DNA from: Ardenticatenales bacterium
GTDB lineage: Bacteria; Chloroflexota; Anaerolineae; Ardenticatenales; Ardenticatenaceae
Direction: 5' to 3'
Assembly: GCA_020634795.1 (NCBI GenBank)
Contig: JACKAZ010000001.1
Span: 186,001-250,000, forward strand
DNA: 64,000 bases
Shown here: in pieces, positions 40,986-49,505 of the stretch
Position numbering within the stretch: position 1 is the stretch's first letter
Layout: each line of letters begins with the position of its first letter
Translations under genes and position numbers: made by a program
The notes under the pieces: model-generated
Database searches by the model: none
What the model was told of the DNA's origin: nothing
What the model saw: the letters and a program-made list of their open reading frames with translations, nothing else

Positions 40986-42772
40986 TCCGGGGGAAGGGGA
41001 TTAAGGAGGTATAGGGATGGTAGCGGCATCGCTCTGTTGGCGGATCAGATCGGCTAAGGGGGGAATGGCGTTGCGCTGTGCCACGCGGTCGAGTACGTAC
41101 TCATAGAAGCTGAGGCCCAACTTCTTGGTGGTCTCGGCGAGGGACATGAAGGTATCCCAGGCCGTGACGCCTTCTTGGGTGCGCGGGCCAAAGCTGACAT
41201 CGCGTTTACGCACGCGCTGGCGGGCAGCTAACTCCGCTGGATTGTTGTGCAGGGGCAGCGTGGGATGGTCGAGTACCACCAGCAACTGCTCGCCTTTGGC
41301 GTAGGTGAGCGCAATCCGCTTGTCGAGAGCCGCATAACCAGTCTCGGTGGTGAATAGCTCCTCAAAGCGTTGCCGTAAGCGGGCCGCGTCCGCGGGTTGC
41401 GGGTCGGCACGATACTGTTGGAGCTGGTGATAGTAGGCCCAAAATTCGCCTAAGAAATCGTCGAGCAGGTCGCGATGGAGCGGCACGAAGGGGGTCAGTT
41501 TCTTGTAGTGGCGGCCTTCATGAATCCAACACAAGGCGTGCGTCTCACTCAAATGCCGGAACTGGCTCGCGTCGTCGGTCAGCAGAATCGGAATCAGCGG
41601 CACCTCCTCCTGCGCGTAGTAGGCACTCAGAGCCGCCGCTTCCAGAACGCGGGCCTGCTGTTGGTCATTGAGCCGCCCGGCTAGGTCGCGTGCCAGCCAC
41701 GCTTGGATCGTCTCCTGCGCGATGGGCGCGTCATGTGGCCACTGGCCGATAAGGGCTTGCGCCCACTGCGGCACGTTGAAGCTCGCCAAGTAGTCGAAGG
41801 TCTGCCGATTGATCAGGTAGCGCGGCTCAGCCGTGTGCTGCAGCACCGCGATCAGCGTTAGACGATCCTTGCGCGGGCGCGTGGCGTACCAACTGTAGAA
41901 GGGGTTGCACAGCACGTGACAGTAGTGATTGACCCCATCGACGCGCGTGGCCGTCTCATCCAAGTGCTGCCAGTCGCTACTCGCCAGACCGGCCTGCAAG
42001 ACGCTCGCGGCTTCAGCCTGCCAGGGCGCACTCTGTTTGACCAGCAGGTTAGATATCTGTCCCGCCGAGATCGAAATCCCCATCTGGGCGAGCAAGTCGC
42101 CAATTTTGCTTTCGCTCATGCCCGCCGCATAGTAGAAGGCGATCACCAGCGCACGTACGGTGGGGCCAAATTGGCCACTGTAGCCCGGCGGCAACGGGGC
42201 CAGATAACTCTGCTGGCTCTGCGGCGAGTCGTATTTCTCTCTGAGGAAGCGTACGTTGTCGGTCTGTAGTCTCACGTCCTGCACCACCACCGTCTCGTAG
42301 CCTTTGAACTCGGCATCGGGCGGTAGGCTGCGGGGATCGACCGGCAGCACTTCCTCGCGATCAATCTTGATCTGATCGAGCTTGCTTCGCTTGCGGCGCG
42401 GCCTACGCTGCTTGCGCTCGCGCTCGGAGGAGTGGTCTGGGGCCTTCTTCTTGTTGCCCTTGATGGCGGGGCGACCTTGTTCGCCCTTCAGCCGCGCGAT
42501 TTCATCGCGTAACTGTTGCACCTGCTCGCGCAGCGCTTGGTTTTCTTGTTTGAGCTCTTCCACGAGATTGAGTACCAGCCGCAGCGCTTGCTGTGCGCCA
42601 GCTAGGTCGTCAATCGCGTCCAGGTTCAGTTGCTCTAACATGCTTAGAGAGACTCACTTACTTGATGATTTCCCATACTCTACCACACTGCAGCGACTGA
42701 TCGGGCAGCTACCTAACTGCTCGACCTTCCGCTTCGCTTTTACCGCGAGTTTTTGAGGTGATACTTCATCTT
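40963..42772. mobile_element. IS66-family element with 8-bp target duplication
   Basis: The element proper is 40971-42764 (1794 bases), with inverted ends GTATCACCTCAA. The 8-base duplication TTCATCTT flanks it exactly (40963-40970 and 42765-42772), the length usual for IS66. It carries one transposase gene and no tnpA/tnpB accessory genes, as in the ISBst12-like subgroup. It is inserted in the 3' end of the IS5 OrfB and so is the younger insertion. Confidence 0.92.
41001..42641 (-). CDS. IS66-family transposase
   Basis: 546 residues, full length. N-terminal leucine-zipper-like coiled coil (LVEELKQENQALREQVQQLRDEIARLKGEQG), a basic patch, then the DDE catalytic domain: WQHLDETATRVDG, ILLTDDASQF and HNNPAELAARQRVRKRDVSFG. 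ALCWIHEGRHYKKL matches the family's zinc/His region. No frameshift, so the element may still be able to move. Confidence 0.93.
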   Translation of the reverse strand: MLEQLNLDAIDDLAGAQQALRLVLNLVEELKQENQALREQVQQLRDEIARLKGEQGRPAIKGNKKKAPDHSSERERKQRRPRRKRSKLDQIKIDREEVLPVDPRSLPPDAEFKGYETVVVQDVRLQTDNVRFLREKYDSPQSQQSYLAPLPPGYSGQFGPTVRALVIAFYYAAGMSESKIGDLLAQMGISISAGQISNLLVKQSAPWQAEAASVLQAGLASSDWQHLDETATRVDGVNHYCHVLCNPFYSWYATRPRKDRLTLIAVLQHTAEPRYLINRQTFDYLASFNVPQWAQALIGQWPHDAPIAQETIQAWLARDLAGRLNDQQQARVLEAAALSAYYAQEEVPLIPILLTDDASQFRHLSETHALCWIHEGRHYKKLTPFVPLHRDLLDDFLGEFWAYYHQLQQYRADPQPADAARLRQRFEELFTTETGYAALDKRIALTYAKGEQLLVVLDHPTLPLHNNPAELAARQRVRKRDVSFGPRTQEGVTAWDTFMSLAETTKKLGLSFYEYVLDRVAQRNAIPPLADLIRQQSDAATIPIPP

Positions 42773-42821
42773 CTCCTAAAACGCTTAGCCTCGGCCTCAT
42801 TCTTTTCCTAACAGGCTCTTA

Positions 42822-43615
42822 TGCATGACGAAGGCGATGCTGTCATGGACTACATTCCGCTGGGTGGCCCATGGCGCTTTGAATTCGTTCCGAAGATGAC
42901 GGAAGCCCAGCAGGAGACTTCTGTCACCTCCTTGAATATTGAGGGACGTAATGAGGGCGTTGCCGTCCGAATCGAGCAGCTTGAGCAAACATCGGGCGAA
43001 ACGCTGATCAGCTACCGCCTGTTACCGCCCACTCATCCGAACGCGCAGCCGTTGGCTGCTGCAAAGCTTCTGGTAGATGACCTGACTGTTGAAGGTCGTA
43101 GCATAGGTAGCCCATCTCAGGCGGATGAGAACGGCGTCCACACCACCCAGATAATCGGCTTCCCTGACCGGGTGCTCGTCGATCGCACAACGTTTGAGGT
43201 GGCGTTTGGGCCGTACTGGGTACCGGATGAGCTACCACTGGATGTCACGCTGGACATCGAGCAGCTTCAGAGTGGAGGGCAAGAGGCTGTAGTAAAAGGG
43301 CACCTTCTGCACTTTTTGATCGAGCAAGCAGATGCCGGGTCGTTGGCGCTTCTAGTCCGACCGATTGAGGGTGAGGCCCTGCCATTCACGCTCATCGGCC
43401 CAGGGGCGCGACTCGAAATCGAGGATGATGCTGGTCATCCCTACGAGTTGATTGGGGATAATTTGTCACTCGACCCCAATAGGGAGAAGGGGCTGCAAGA
43501 ACAGCGTTTTCTATTGAGTGAGCCACTCTCTAACGATGCCTCAACGATAACACTGCGAGCGAGTACGAGCGGTAAGATCACAAGTCCCGTTCAAATTCCT
43601 GTCACGATGCCTTGA
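42822..43615 (+). pseudogene. Exported-protein gene, 3' part
   Basis: Continuation of the gene at 39628 beyond the nested insertion; the frame matches exactly once one TTA copy is removed. About 264 codons follow, including GPWRFEFVPKM, EGRSIGSPSQADENG and a later GPYWVPDELPLDVTL, consistent with two or three similar beta-sandwich-like extracytoplasmic units. An ATG formed at 42821-42823 by the target duplication could in principle start a shorter protein, but it has no ribosome binding site or signal peptide. Confidence 0.78.
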
Positions 43616-43686
43616 ATTCCGGTGAGATAGTTAGGATAGTGAGGGTATAGCCCCGTTTTTCAGGGCCATCACCGACATCGCACCAG

Positions 43687-43730
43687 CACCCACACGCTAC
43701 AAAGCAGCGCAGCGTGTGGGTGTTTTGTTG
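43687..43730 (+). terminator. Intrinsic terminator after the split exported-protein gene
   Basis: Perfect 12-bp stem CACCCACACGCT/AGCGTGTGGGTG with a 12-base loop followed by TTTTGTTG. It lies 71 bases past the stop, in front of the convergent gene ending at 43767. Confidence 0.85.
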
Positions 43731-43766
43731 TCCTACGACACTCCCGATAAGTCCCTACACCGCACA

Positions 43767-45236
43767 TCAGCGCTTTTCACTGCGCGAATCGGCGCTCTCG
43801 CGTTGCAGCAGCGCATCAAATTCCTCCGCCGCGTCGATCAGCTTCCCTTGCCCGCCGCTCAAGCTGAAGCTGGCCCACTGCCCGTCGCCGCTGCGCTCCT
43901 TGTCGACGAACCAGCAGAGCGATTGGAGCTGCGTTTCGCCGTCCACGACCTCTAGCGCTGTGGTGAGCCAGCCTGCTGGATAGCTCTCGGCGGGGACGCC
44001 GCTTTCGTCGCCGCTGAAGGTGTTGCTGGCAGTGATGAATGCGGGCAGCCCGCGCGTCGTCTCGAATTGGTTGATGATATCGAGCCAGTTGCGGTAAACG
44101 CCGAAGCCCGCCTGCGCGCTGTCCCACGTGCCGCGCGGCATCTCCAGCGATGGTTCCGCGTGGGGCGCGGCATTGCCCCGTTCGGGAGCATTGGGGTTGC
44201 CCGGCACATGCAAGGCAAAGCCATCGGGGGCCGCCAAGGGAAAGCCGCGTGCGGCGCGGCCTTGCGCGGATTCGTCAAGGTAGCTGACGAGACTATTCAT
44301 GTAGGTGAGCCACGGCACATCGATGGCGAAGGGCAGCTCGCCATTTTGATCGTCGGCCCACGGACGGACGGGACCGACCAACAGCCGCAAGCCGGGATCG
44401 ACTGCCCGCAGGCGAGCCACGATGTTGTCGTTGTGGTCGGGCGGCTCGCCATAGCCGTTGAAGAGTCGTGCGTACCATTCCGCGGTAACTACAGACCCAT
44501 CGGCCAAGGTCTGGTTGTAGCCACTACCGATAAAGATGGCGTAGAGTCCATCAAGCCGTGCATCCCGCGCCAGCCGTTCCAGATGATCCAAGAAGGCGGT
44601 GAGCGCTACCGTATCCCCCGTCGCCGGAACCGTCGCCGCTTGGCTGTAGTCTACGCGCAAGAGGACGCGCAGTCCATTCTGGTGCGCGTCACGCACCCGC
44701 CCCGCCAGATCATCCACGCCCCAGAACGGCTCATCGGCCAACGTCGCGTAGCTCAGCTCGACGGCCCAGCCGCTGCGCCCGTGCCAATCACGCGCGGGGT
44801 CGGGAAAGACGGTGCAGAGCTTGGTCGGGATGGTAGTGGGCGCGGCGATGCGTCCGGCTTGATGCGGCCACCAGCCCCGTTGCAGACAACCCGTGTGGCA
44901 ATCGTGATAGAAGGCGATCTCGTCGATGCGATCGGGGGCTTCAAACTCGAAGCGCCAGCGCCACTGGCCGCCCGGCAGCGCTTGGTGGCCGCCATAGTCG
45001 GTCGGCTGACCGTTCACGGCGAGTCGCACATGGGGCCACGGTGCATCGTCTTGCACGGTGGCGATGACGCGCTCGCCCGCTGTCGGCGCGGATGGCTCAA
45101 GGGCAAGGAGGGGTCCGCGCCCGCTGTCGGGTGGCAGCAGTGTCAGGCTGTCGTTGGGCAGCGGCAACAGCCACGGCAGCGGCAGCAGCAGAAGGAGCAG
45201 CAGCGGCCACCAGCGGCGTGGGACGCGGTCGCTCAT
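43767..45236 (-). CDS. Exported protein, possibly glycoside-hydrolase-like (unknown family)
   Basis: 489 residues. One N-terminal helix (WWPLLLLLLLPLPWLLPL) acts as signal or anchor. Residues ~40-130 look like an immunoglobulin-type beta domain (VRLAVNGQPTDYGG, WRWRFEFEAPDRIDEIAFY). The rest alternates strands and helices with GLRVLLRVDYSQ, LDGLYAIFIGSGYN and LRLLVGPVRPWADD, suggesting a TIM-barrel-like fold. I do not recognise catalytic residues. It overlaps the histidine kinase gene by 4 bases and is the last gene of a three-gene operon, so it may be linked to the sensing role. Confidence 0.55.
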   Translation of the reverse strand: MSDRVPRRWWPLLLLLLLPLPWLLPLPNDSLTLLPPDSGRGPLLALEPSAPTAGERVIATVQDDAPWPHVRLAVNGQPTDYGGHQALPGGQWRWRFEFEAPDRIDEIAFYHDCHTGCLQRGWWPHQAGRIAAPTTIPTKLCTVFPDPARDWHGRSGWAVELSYATLADEPFWGVDDLAGRVRDAHQNGLRVLLRVDYSQAATVPATGDTVALTAFLDHLERLARDARLDGLYAIFIGSGYNQTLADGSVVTAEWYARLFNGYGEPPDHNDNIVARLRAVDPGLRLLVGPVRPWADDQNGELPFAIDVPWLTYMNSLVSYLDESAQGRAARGFPLAAPDGFALHVPGNPNAPERGNAAPHAEPSLEMPRGTWDSAQAGFGVYRNWLDIINQFETTRGLPAFITASNTFSGDESGVPAESYPAGWLTTALEVVDGETQLQSLCWFVDKERSGDGQWASFSLSGGQGKLIDAAEEFDALLQRESADSRSEKR

Positions 45237-46363
45237 CGGCTGGCTCCGATTGGGCGGATGGCGACTAGGTCAAAATGAACGCAGGTGCCGGTGTCGGGCG
45301 GAACGGTGTTACTGTCAACGATCAGCGCGCTGTGATGACGGCGCAGAATTTCGGCGGCAAGGGCCAGCCCCAAGCCGCTGCCTGCGATCTGTTCGCCGAT
45401 GTCGGCGCGGTAGAAGCGGCGCGTCAGCTTGGGAATGGCATCGGCGGCGATGCCCGGGCCATTGTCGCAGACGGCGCAGCGCACCGTATTGGCGTTGTGT
45501 TCCAACGTCACGCGCACATGGTCGCCGCCGCGCGTGTACTTCAACGCATTGTCGAGCAGGATAAGCAGCAGTTGGCGCAGTCGGTCGTCGTTGCCCACCA
45601 CCTGCGGCAGGCGGCTGTCCCCCTCTACTGTCAGCCCGATGTCGCGGATCTCGGCCTCGATCCGCATCTGGCTGACCGCTTCTTCCACCAGTTGGCGCAG
45701 GTCGAGTGGACGCTGATCCAGCGCCATCCCAGTTTCCAGCCGGCCCAGTTCCAGCACCCCATTGACCAAACGGGAAAGCCGCTCCAACTCGCTCTGCATC
45801 AGCCCAATGAATTGCGTGCGCTGCGTCTCATCGGCGCTGGGCAGTTGCAGCACGGCCAGTTGCGTCAGCAGCGTGGCGATCGGCGTGCGCAGCTCGTGGG
45901 AGAGGTCGCTCATCATGAAACGGGCGCTCTGCGCGGCCCGTTGCTCGGCGCTGACATCGTGTACCAGCGCCAAATCCCATTGCTCCCACGGAGTGACCCA
46001 CCAACGTAGCGCCCGCTCGTCGGATAGGTTGCTGATGCGGTAGCGGCTGCCTTGGTTTTGTTGGGCGCGTGCCAGCCGCCGATCCTCGTTCAGCGCCTCT
46101 ACCCAATCGTCTTTTGGGAGCACGTGGGGCGCGGCGGACAGGTCGAGCAGGCTGCGGGCGTAGTGGTTGGCGTAGCGGTAGCGCCCCTGTGGGTCGAGAA
46201 GGAGTAGGCCCAGCGGGGCGCGATCGAGCAGTTGGCGGAGATGATCCTCATCGCTCTGGAAAGGGAGGCGACGGCGGTGGAGCCATCGGTCGAGCCAGAC
46301 CGCGGCCCATGCCATAAGTATGGCTACGAATAGGACGACGAAGAGTACCAGCCGAAGATCCAT
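45233..46363 (-). CDS. Membrane histidine kinase (PAS, HisKA, HATPase)
   Basis: 376 residues from the ATG at 46363, which overlaps the regulator stop as TGATG. One membrane helix (residues ~2-24), a PAS-like domain (LLDRAPLGLLLLDPQGRYRYANHYARSLLDL), the phosphoacceptor box FMMSDLSHELRTPIATLL, then ATP-binding N box LLILLDNALKYT, G1 DNGPGIAADAIPKL and G2 GSGLGLALAAEIL. It lacks a periplasmic sensor loop, so sensing is probably intracellular or by the PAS domain. It is of the EnvZ-like HisKA type although its partner is a NarL-type regulator. Confidence 0.9.
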   Translation of the reverse strand: MDLRLVLFVVLFVAILMAWAAVWLDRWLHRRRLPFQSDEDHLRQLLDRAPLGLLLLDPQGRYRYANHYARSLLDLSAAPHVLPKDDWVEALNEDRRLARAQQNQGSRYRISNLSDERALRWWVTPWEQWDLALVHDVSAEQRAAQSARFMMSDLSHELRTPIATLLTQLAVLQLPSADETQRTQFIGLMQSELERLSRLVNGVLELGRLETGMALDQRPLDLRQLVEEAVSQMRIEAEIRDIGLTVEGDSRLPQVVGNDDRLRQLLLILLDNALKYTRGGDHVRVTLEHNANTVRCAVCDNGPGIAADAIPKLTRRFYRADIGEQIAGSGLGLALAAEILRRHHSALIVDSNTVPPDTGTCVHFDLVAIRPIGASR

Positions 46364-47004
46364 CAATCGGGCAGGGGGGAACACAGGTCGGCTTGCATGG
46401 CGCGGGTAGCGACTTCAACCCGCGAGCTCGCGCCCAGCTTCAGAAAGAGCGAACGCAGATGCTTCTCGACCGTCTTTTCGCTGATATGGAGCTGGATAGC
46501 GATGGCACGGTTACTTTCGCCGGCCACCACAAGGGGCAGCACCTCCCGTTCACGTGGAGTGAGCGAATGGGGCAGCGGCTCATGTGGATCGAGAGCTTCT
46601 TCCTCCAGCGTAGCGAGAATCGCAGGGCTGAACCACTGGTTTCCCTCGGCCACGGCCAGCACGGCACTGACGATATTGTGGGGCGCATCCTCTTTGGTGA
46701 GGTAGCCGCTGGCCCCAGCGGCGATCATACCACGCACGTAATGCTCATCATCGTAGGCGCTGAGCGCGAGCAGGCGGGTGGGGTGGTTGCGTGCTCTGAG
46801 CGTGCTGACCAAGGCGATGCCGCTCTGCTGTGGAAGCTGGCAATCGACCACGACCACATCGGGGCGAAGGGCATCGATCTGTGGCAACGCCTCTTCAGCG
46901 CTGTTGGCTTCGCCCACCACGCTCAGTTGCGGCTGCTGGCCCAACAGCAGCCGCAGCCCCATGCGCATGGTGGGGTGGTCATCAACGAGCATAATACGAA
47001 ACAT
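46363..47004 (-). CDS. NarL/LuxR-type response regulator
   Basis: 213 residues from the ATG at 47004. Receiver domain: acidic pair D8-D9 in LVDDHPTMR, phosphoacceptor D54 in VVVVDCQLPQQSG, Lys in GYLTKEDA. The C-terminal helix-turn-helix is LTPREREVLPLVVAGESNRAIAIQLHISEKTVEKHLRSLFLKLG. First gene of the operon with the kinase and the exported protein. Target genes unknown. Confidence 0.92.
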   Translation of the reverse strand: MFRIMLVDDHPTMRMGLRLLLGQQPQLSVVGEANSAEEALPQIDALRPDVVVVDCQLPQQSGIALVSTLRARNHPTRLLALSAYDDEHYVRGMIAAGASGYLTKEDAPHNIVSAVLAVAEGNQWFSPAILATLEEEALDPHEPLPHSLTPREREVLPLVVAGESNRAIAIQLHISEKTVEKHLRSLFLKLGASSRVEVATRAMQADLCSPLPD

Positions 47005-47218
47005 GGGGCGAGAACCAGCCTCACATAGGGTCAATGTCGAGACAAAGCATGGCACAGCTGCTGCGCCGCGTCAACAAGGCGGCATGGCAGGGATTTCTCC
47101 CATAGACAGGCCAGAAGAACCTCTATAGAATTTAAATACGGATGGTGAACTGATGTTGAAGCACCCATTAAGCTGGACTCTTTTTCTTTTGATAATGCCA
47201 TCGCCAACGGACGACTAA

Positions 47219-47557
47219 GAGGCTGTTAGTGAATAAATAGGCGCGAAAGTAGCGCCCATTATCCCAAAGTAATGCATTGTGTTCCCTTCGTGTTGTGTGG
47301 AGATATTGAACGGCATAATACCAATTAGAGTTTGTAGAGTTGCATTACAGGCGTGGTTCTCTCCCTGTCTAATGCAACCTCGTCACTTCGATTTGGTATA
47401 AGGTCGACGCTATAGAAGGCGAAAATATAGAAGGCGAAATTGCGGGAACCATCAGTTAGATAGAGATTTCGACGCATATAAGCCTACGTTTGCGCGAAAT
47501 CCGATAGAAACCAGTGAAACACGTCACTTTCTTGCGAAAATTTTTCTTAACAGGCTC
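47219..47557. mobile_element. 339-bp MITE with IS5-like ends
   Basis: Ends GAGGCTGTTAGTGAA and, inverted, GAGCCTGTTAAGAAA; flanked by TAA duplications (47216-47218 and 47558-47560). The ends closely resemble those of the IS5-family element at 40091 (GAGTCTGTTAGGAA / GAGCCTGTTAGGAA). No transposase inside, so it is a non-autonomous element or remnant that such a transposase could have moved. A second, 80-bp element is nested in it, leaving about 256 bases of its own. Confidence 0.7.
47319..47398. mobile_element. 80-bp MITE, copy 1
   Basis: Ends TACCAATTAGAG and, inverted, TACCAAATCGAA; the middle folds into a hairpin built on GTTGCATTA...TAATGCAAC. Flanked by TAA (47316-47318, 47399-47401). 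Identical over its length to 48251-48330. Inserted inside the 339-bp MITE, so it moved after that one. Confidence 0.85.
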
Positions 47558-47637
47558 TAAGAGGAGAAAAGAGAGGGAAAGTCAGGAAGATTCTAGTCGA
47601 GGATACGTATTTTTACACATCACTGCAACGTCATATA

Positions 47638-47692
47638 TACGTCACGGTCACGTCACGGTCGCATCACAATCACGTCGCTATCACGTCATCGA
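47638..47692. repeat. Five tandem 11-bp units (CACGTCACGGT type)
   Basis: Units: TACGTCACGGT, CACGTCACGGT, CGCATCACAAT, CACGTCGCTAT, CACGTCATCGA. Helical-turn-length spacing recalls protein-binding iterons, but the units are degenerate and no replication gene is nearby. It lies in the gene-free stretch 47558-47892, which otherwise holds only the terminator at 47711. Confidence 0.5.
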
Positions 47693-47710
47693 ACCTTAAC
47701 GGCTACAGAC

Positions 47711-47745
47711 AAACAAAAACCCTTATTACCATGACGGCAATAAGG
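47711..47745 (-). terminator. Terminator downstream of the broken exported-protein gene
   Basis: Stem CCTTATT/AATAAGG with an 11-base loop; on the minus strand it is followed by GTTTTTGTTTG. Lies ~150 bases past the final stop at 47893, in the direction of that gene. Confidence 0.55.
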
Positions 47746-47892
47746 ATTCTTGCTATTTTTTCTGATACTATCCAGTTGATACAACCCTAGCATTATCTGA
47801 ATGTCTTACGCCTTCGAAAACACCAACAACGAAACTAAGTAATAATATATAACCTAGTGCAGGCGGTATAGAATTAACTACAACAGTTAGTA

Positions 47893-48629
47893 TTAGCTAC
47901 ACCAAGCATTATGATAAGAGATTGTAGGAGTGACAGGATAGGGGGCAGAAGCGGCTACCCATCCTTTTTCATAAAACATTCCTCCGCCGGTTGCACTATC
48001 AATAATATCGCAAGTACTCGACATGCTACACGTATAGTCATTACTACTTAAAGTCATACCACCGCCATAAATCTTAGCATTGGCGAAATTAGCTGAGTTG
48101 ATAGTAACACGCTGAAACCCAGCCGATGGACACCATTGATTTATCTAATCGGTACTAGTAGATATACCGCTTATTGCATCAATTTTCTGCAATGCTTGAT
48201 CTATAGGAACATCATCACCAGTACCAATTGGATAGTCAAGAGACCCCTTATACCAATTAGAGTTTGTAGAGTTGCATTACAGGCGTGGTTCTCTCCCTGT
48301 CTAATGCAACCTCGTCACTTCGATTTGGTATTAATAGTCACATGAACAACACCATTATACGCAGGCCCTAACTTATCCGATTTGAAATCAATAACAATTT
48401 GACGCACTTCTTCAGCAGAACCACCGCCAAGAATAGTTTTTGTAATCAAATCATCAAGCTGGTCTTCCTCATCGTCAGACAACACATTAATATTAGGTTG
48501 AAGCTCATTACGAGTAGTAGTAATCTGATCTATACCATCGTCCGCCTCAACACTCGACACACCTCGAGACACCACCACCAACGCCACCGCCAAACAACAA
48601 CCCACAACCAATAACATGAGCTTTCTCAT
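47893..48629 (-). pseudogene. Exported-protein gene broken by a MITE and an in-frame TAG
   Basis: ATG at 48629 with AAAGGAAGG upstream. A signal peptide (MLLVVGCCLAVALVVVSRGVSS) is followed by an acidic domain up to VVHVTI. There the 80-bp MITE enters, and the current product ends after 104 residues. Removing the MITE and one TTA continues the frame as KGSLDYPIGTGDDVPIDQAL...STSTD, then a TAG (48147-48145), then 83 further open codons (INQWCPSAGFQRVTI..., ending NAWCS) to TAA. The restored length is 217 codons. The last part is Cys- and Gly-rich and looks like a folded secreted domain. Family unknown. Confidence 0.72.
48251..48330. mobile_element. 80-bp MITE, copy 2
   Basis: Identical to 47319-47398. 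Flanked by TTA (48248-48250 and 48331-48333). It interrupts the exported-protein gene on the minus strand and supplies its present last codons (T-K-S-K-stop). Excision in silico with one TTA restores the frame exactly. Confidence 0.88.
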
Positions 48630-48777
48630 CACGGGCCTTCCTTTCAAGGAATGTAGCCACCAACGTAGGCGGCAAGAATAGGAATCGCGCTATGAATACA
48701 ATATCGATCAGACTATTACGATACAACCACTACACACTCAGTATAGCCATTTAATAAGCACATGTCTATAGATTTAC

Positions 48778-48810
48778 TGGTCAATTTCGACCAGTGGTCA
48801 AAATTGACCA
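48778..48810. promoter_or_regulatory. Candidate operator: double palindrome, copy 2
   Basis: TGGTCAATTTCGACCA, one G, TGGTCAAAATTGACCA. One base differs from the copy at 39211-39243, and the orientation relative to the minus-strand gene is the same. It lies ~150 bases upstream of the exported-protein gene at 48629. The XRE regulator near 39 kb is the likely binder. Confidence 0.68.
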
Positions 48811-49505
48811 TCGACCAAATAACCGAATCTACCCGCCTGACTCCCAAGCACGTAGCACCCCTTCACCAACCAGCCACAACCGAAGTACGTCCACATCACC
48901 ACCAGATGCCACATCAAGCAACCTACCCCGCAAACCGAACCTAACCGAGGGGTGTGCCTCGATGCATAAAACCCATTGAGTGGCAACATATCGCCCCACA
49001 GCGGTCAGGTCGAGTTACGGATTCTGCTCGGCGGAATAAAGCGCGGAAGGAAACTGACCATGAGCGAGGGGACAGACCGATCATCGGCAAGTTTCTAGGT
49101 AGCGAGAGCGCGGCATCTCGCAGTGCCCTTGCATGGGATTCATTGCCGAAAAACAAGGTTTAGCCACGTATTGCCATGAAAATCCTTGCCATTTTCCAAT
49201 GAATTGCCATGTTGCAACCGCTGCGAGATGCCCCACAGAGCCTGGCCTGAGCGAAACGTGGGCTTTGGCATGACCCTTTTAGCAGGTCTCTATCGCACCA
49301 ACATGTCCGCCAAGCGGGTCTCACGCTGGCTCCCCCCGGCGGGTCGGACGGCCATCAACGGGTGGTGGCACTGCCTTCGACGGAGAGATGGTCAGAATTT
49401 GGTCAGAAGTCGGTCAAGCGTTCGTCACGCAGATCGCGTATGATGGGGACAGGTAGCCTGCATAGGCCACCGCTCGCCCGATTCCATCATTGAAGGAGGA
49501 TCACG
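48811..49505. other. Gene-free stretch before the L,D-transpeptidase
   Basis: About 695 bases at the right border of the AT-rich island. Short frames on both strands lack ribosome binding sites and family features. A TATGAT -10-like box at 49438 may belong to the transpeptidase promoter. No RNA gene was recognised. Confidence 0.4.

Larger units (their letters stand above)
40091..42818 (+). mobile_element. IS5-family insertion sequence, interrupted by an IS66-family element
   Basis: Ends are inverted: GAGTCTGTTAGGAA at 40091 and the complement of GAGCCTGTTAGGAA ending at 42818. The target duplication TTA flanks it (40088-40090 and 42819-42821); a 3-base TNA duplication is typical of the IS1031/ISL2 groups of IS5. 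Without the inner IS66-type element the length is about 926 bases, normal for the family. It carries two overlapping transposase frames. It split an exported-protein gene. Confidence 0.9.

Noticed and set aside
44067..45278. 403-codon frame antisense to the exported protein gene
   Set aside because: Mirrors the coding frame of 43767-45236, which overlaps its operon neighbour in the usual way.
48941..49156. 71-codon minus-strand frame in the gene-free stretch
   Set aside because: No ribosome binding site, no domain, overlaps a similar-length plus-strand frame; treated as chance.
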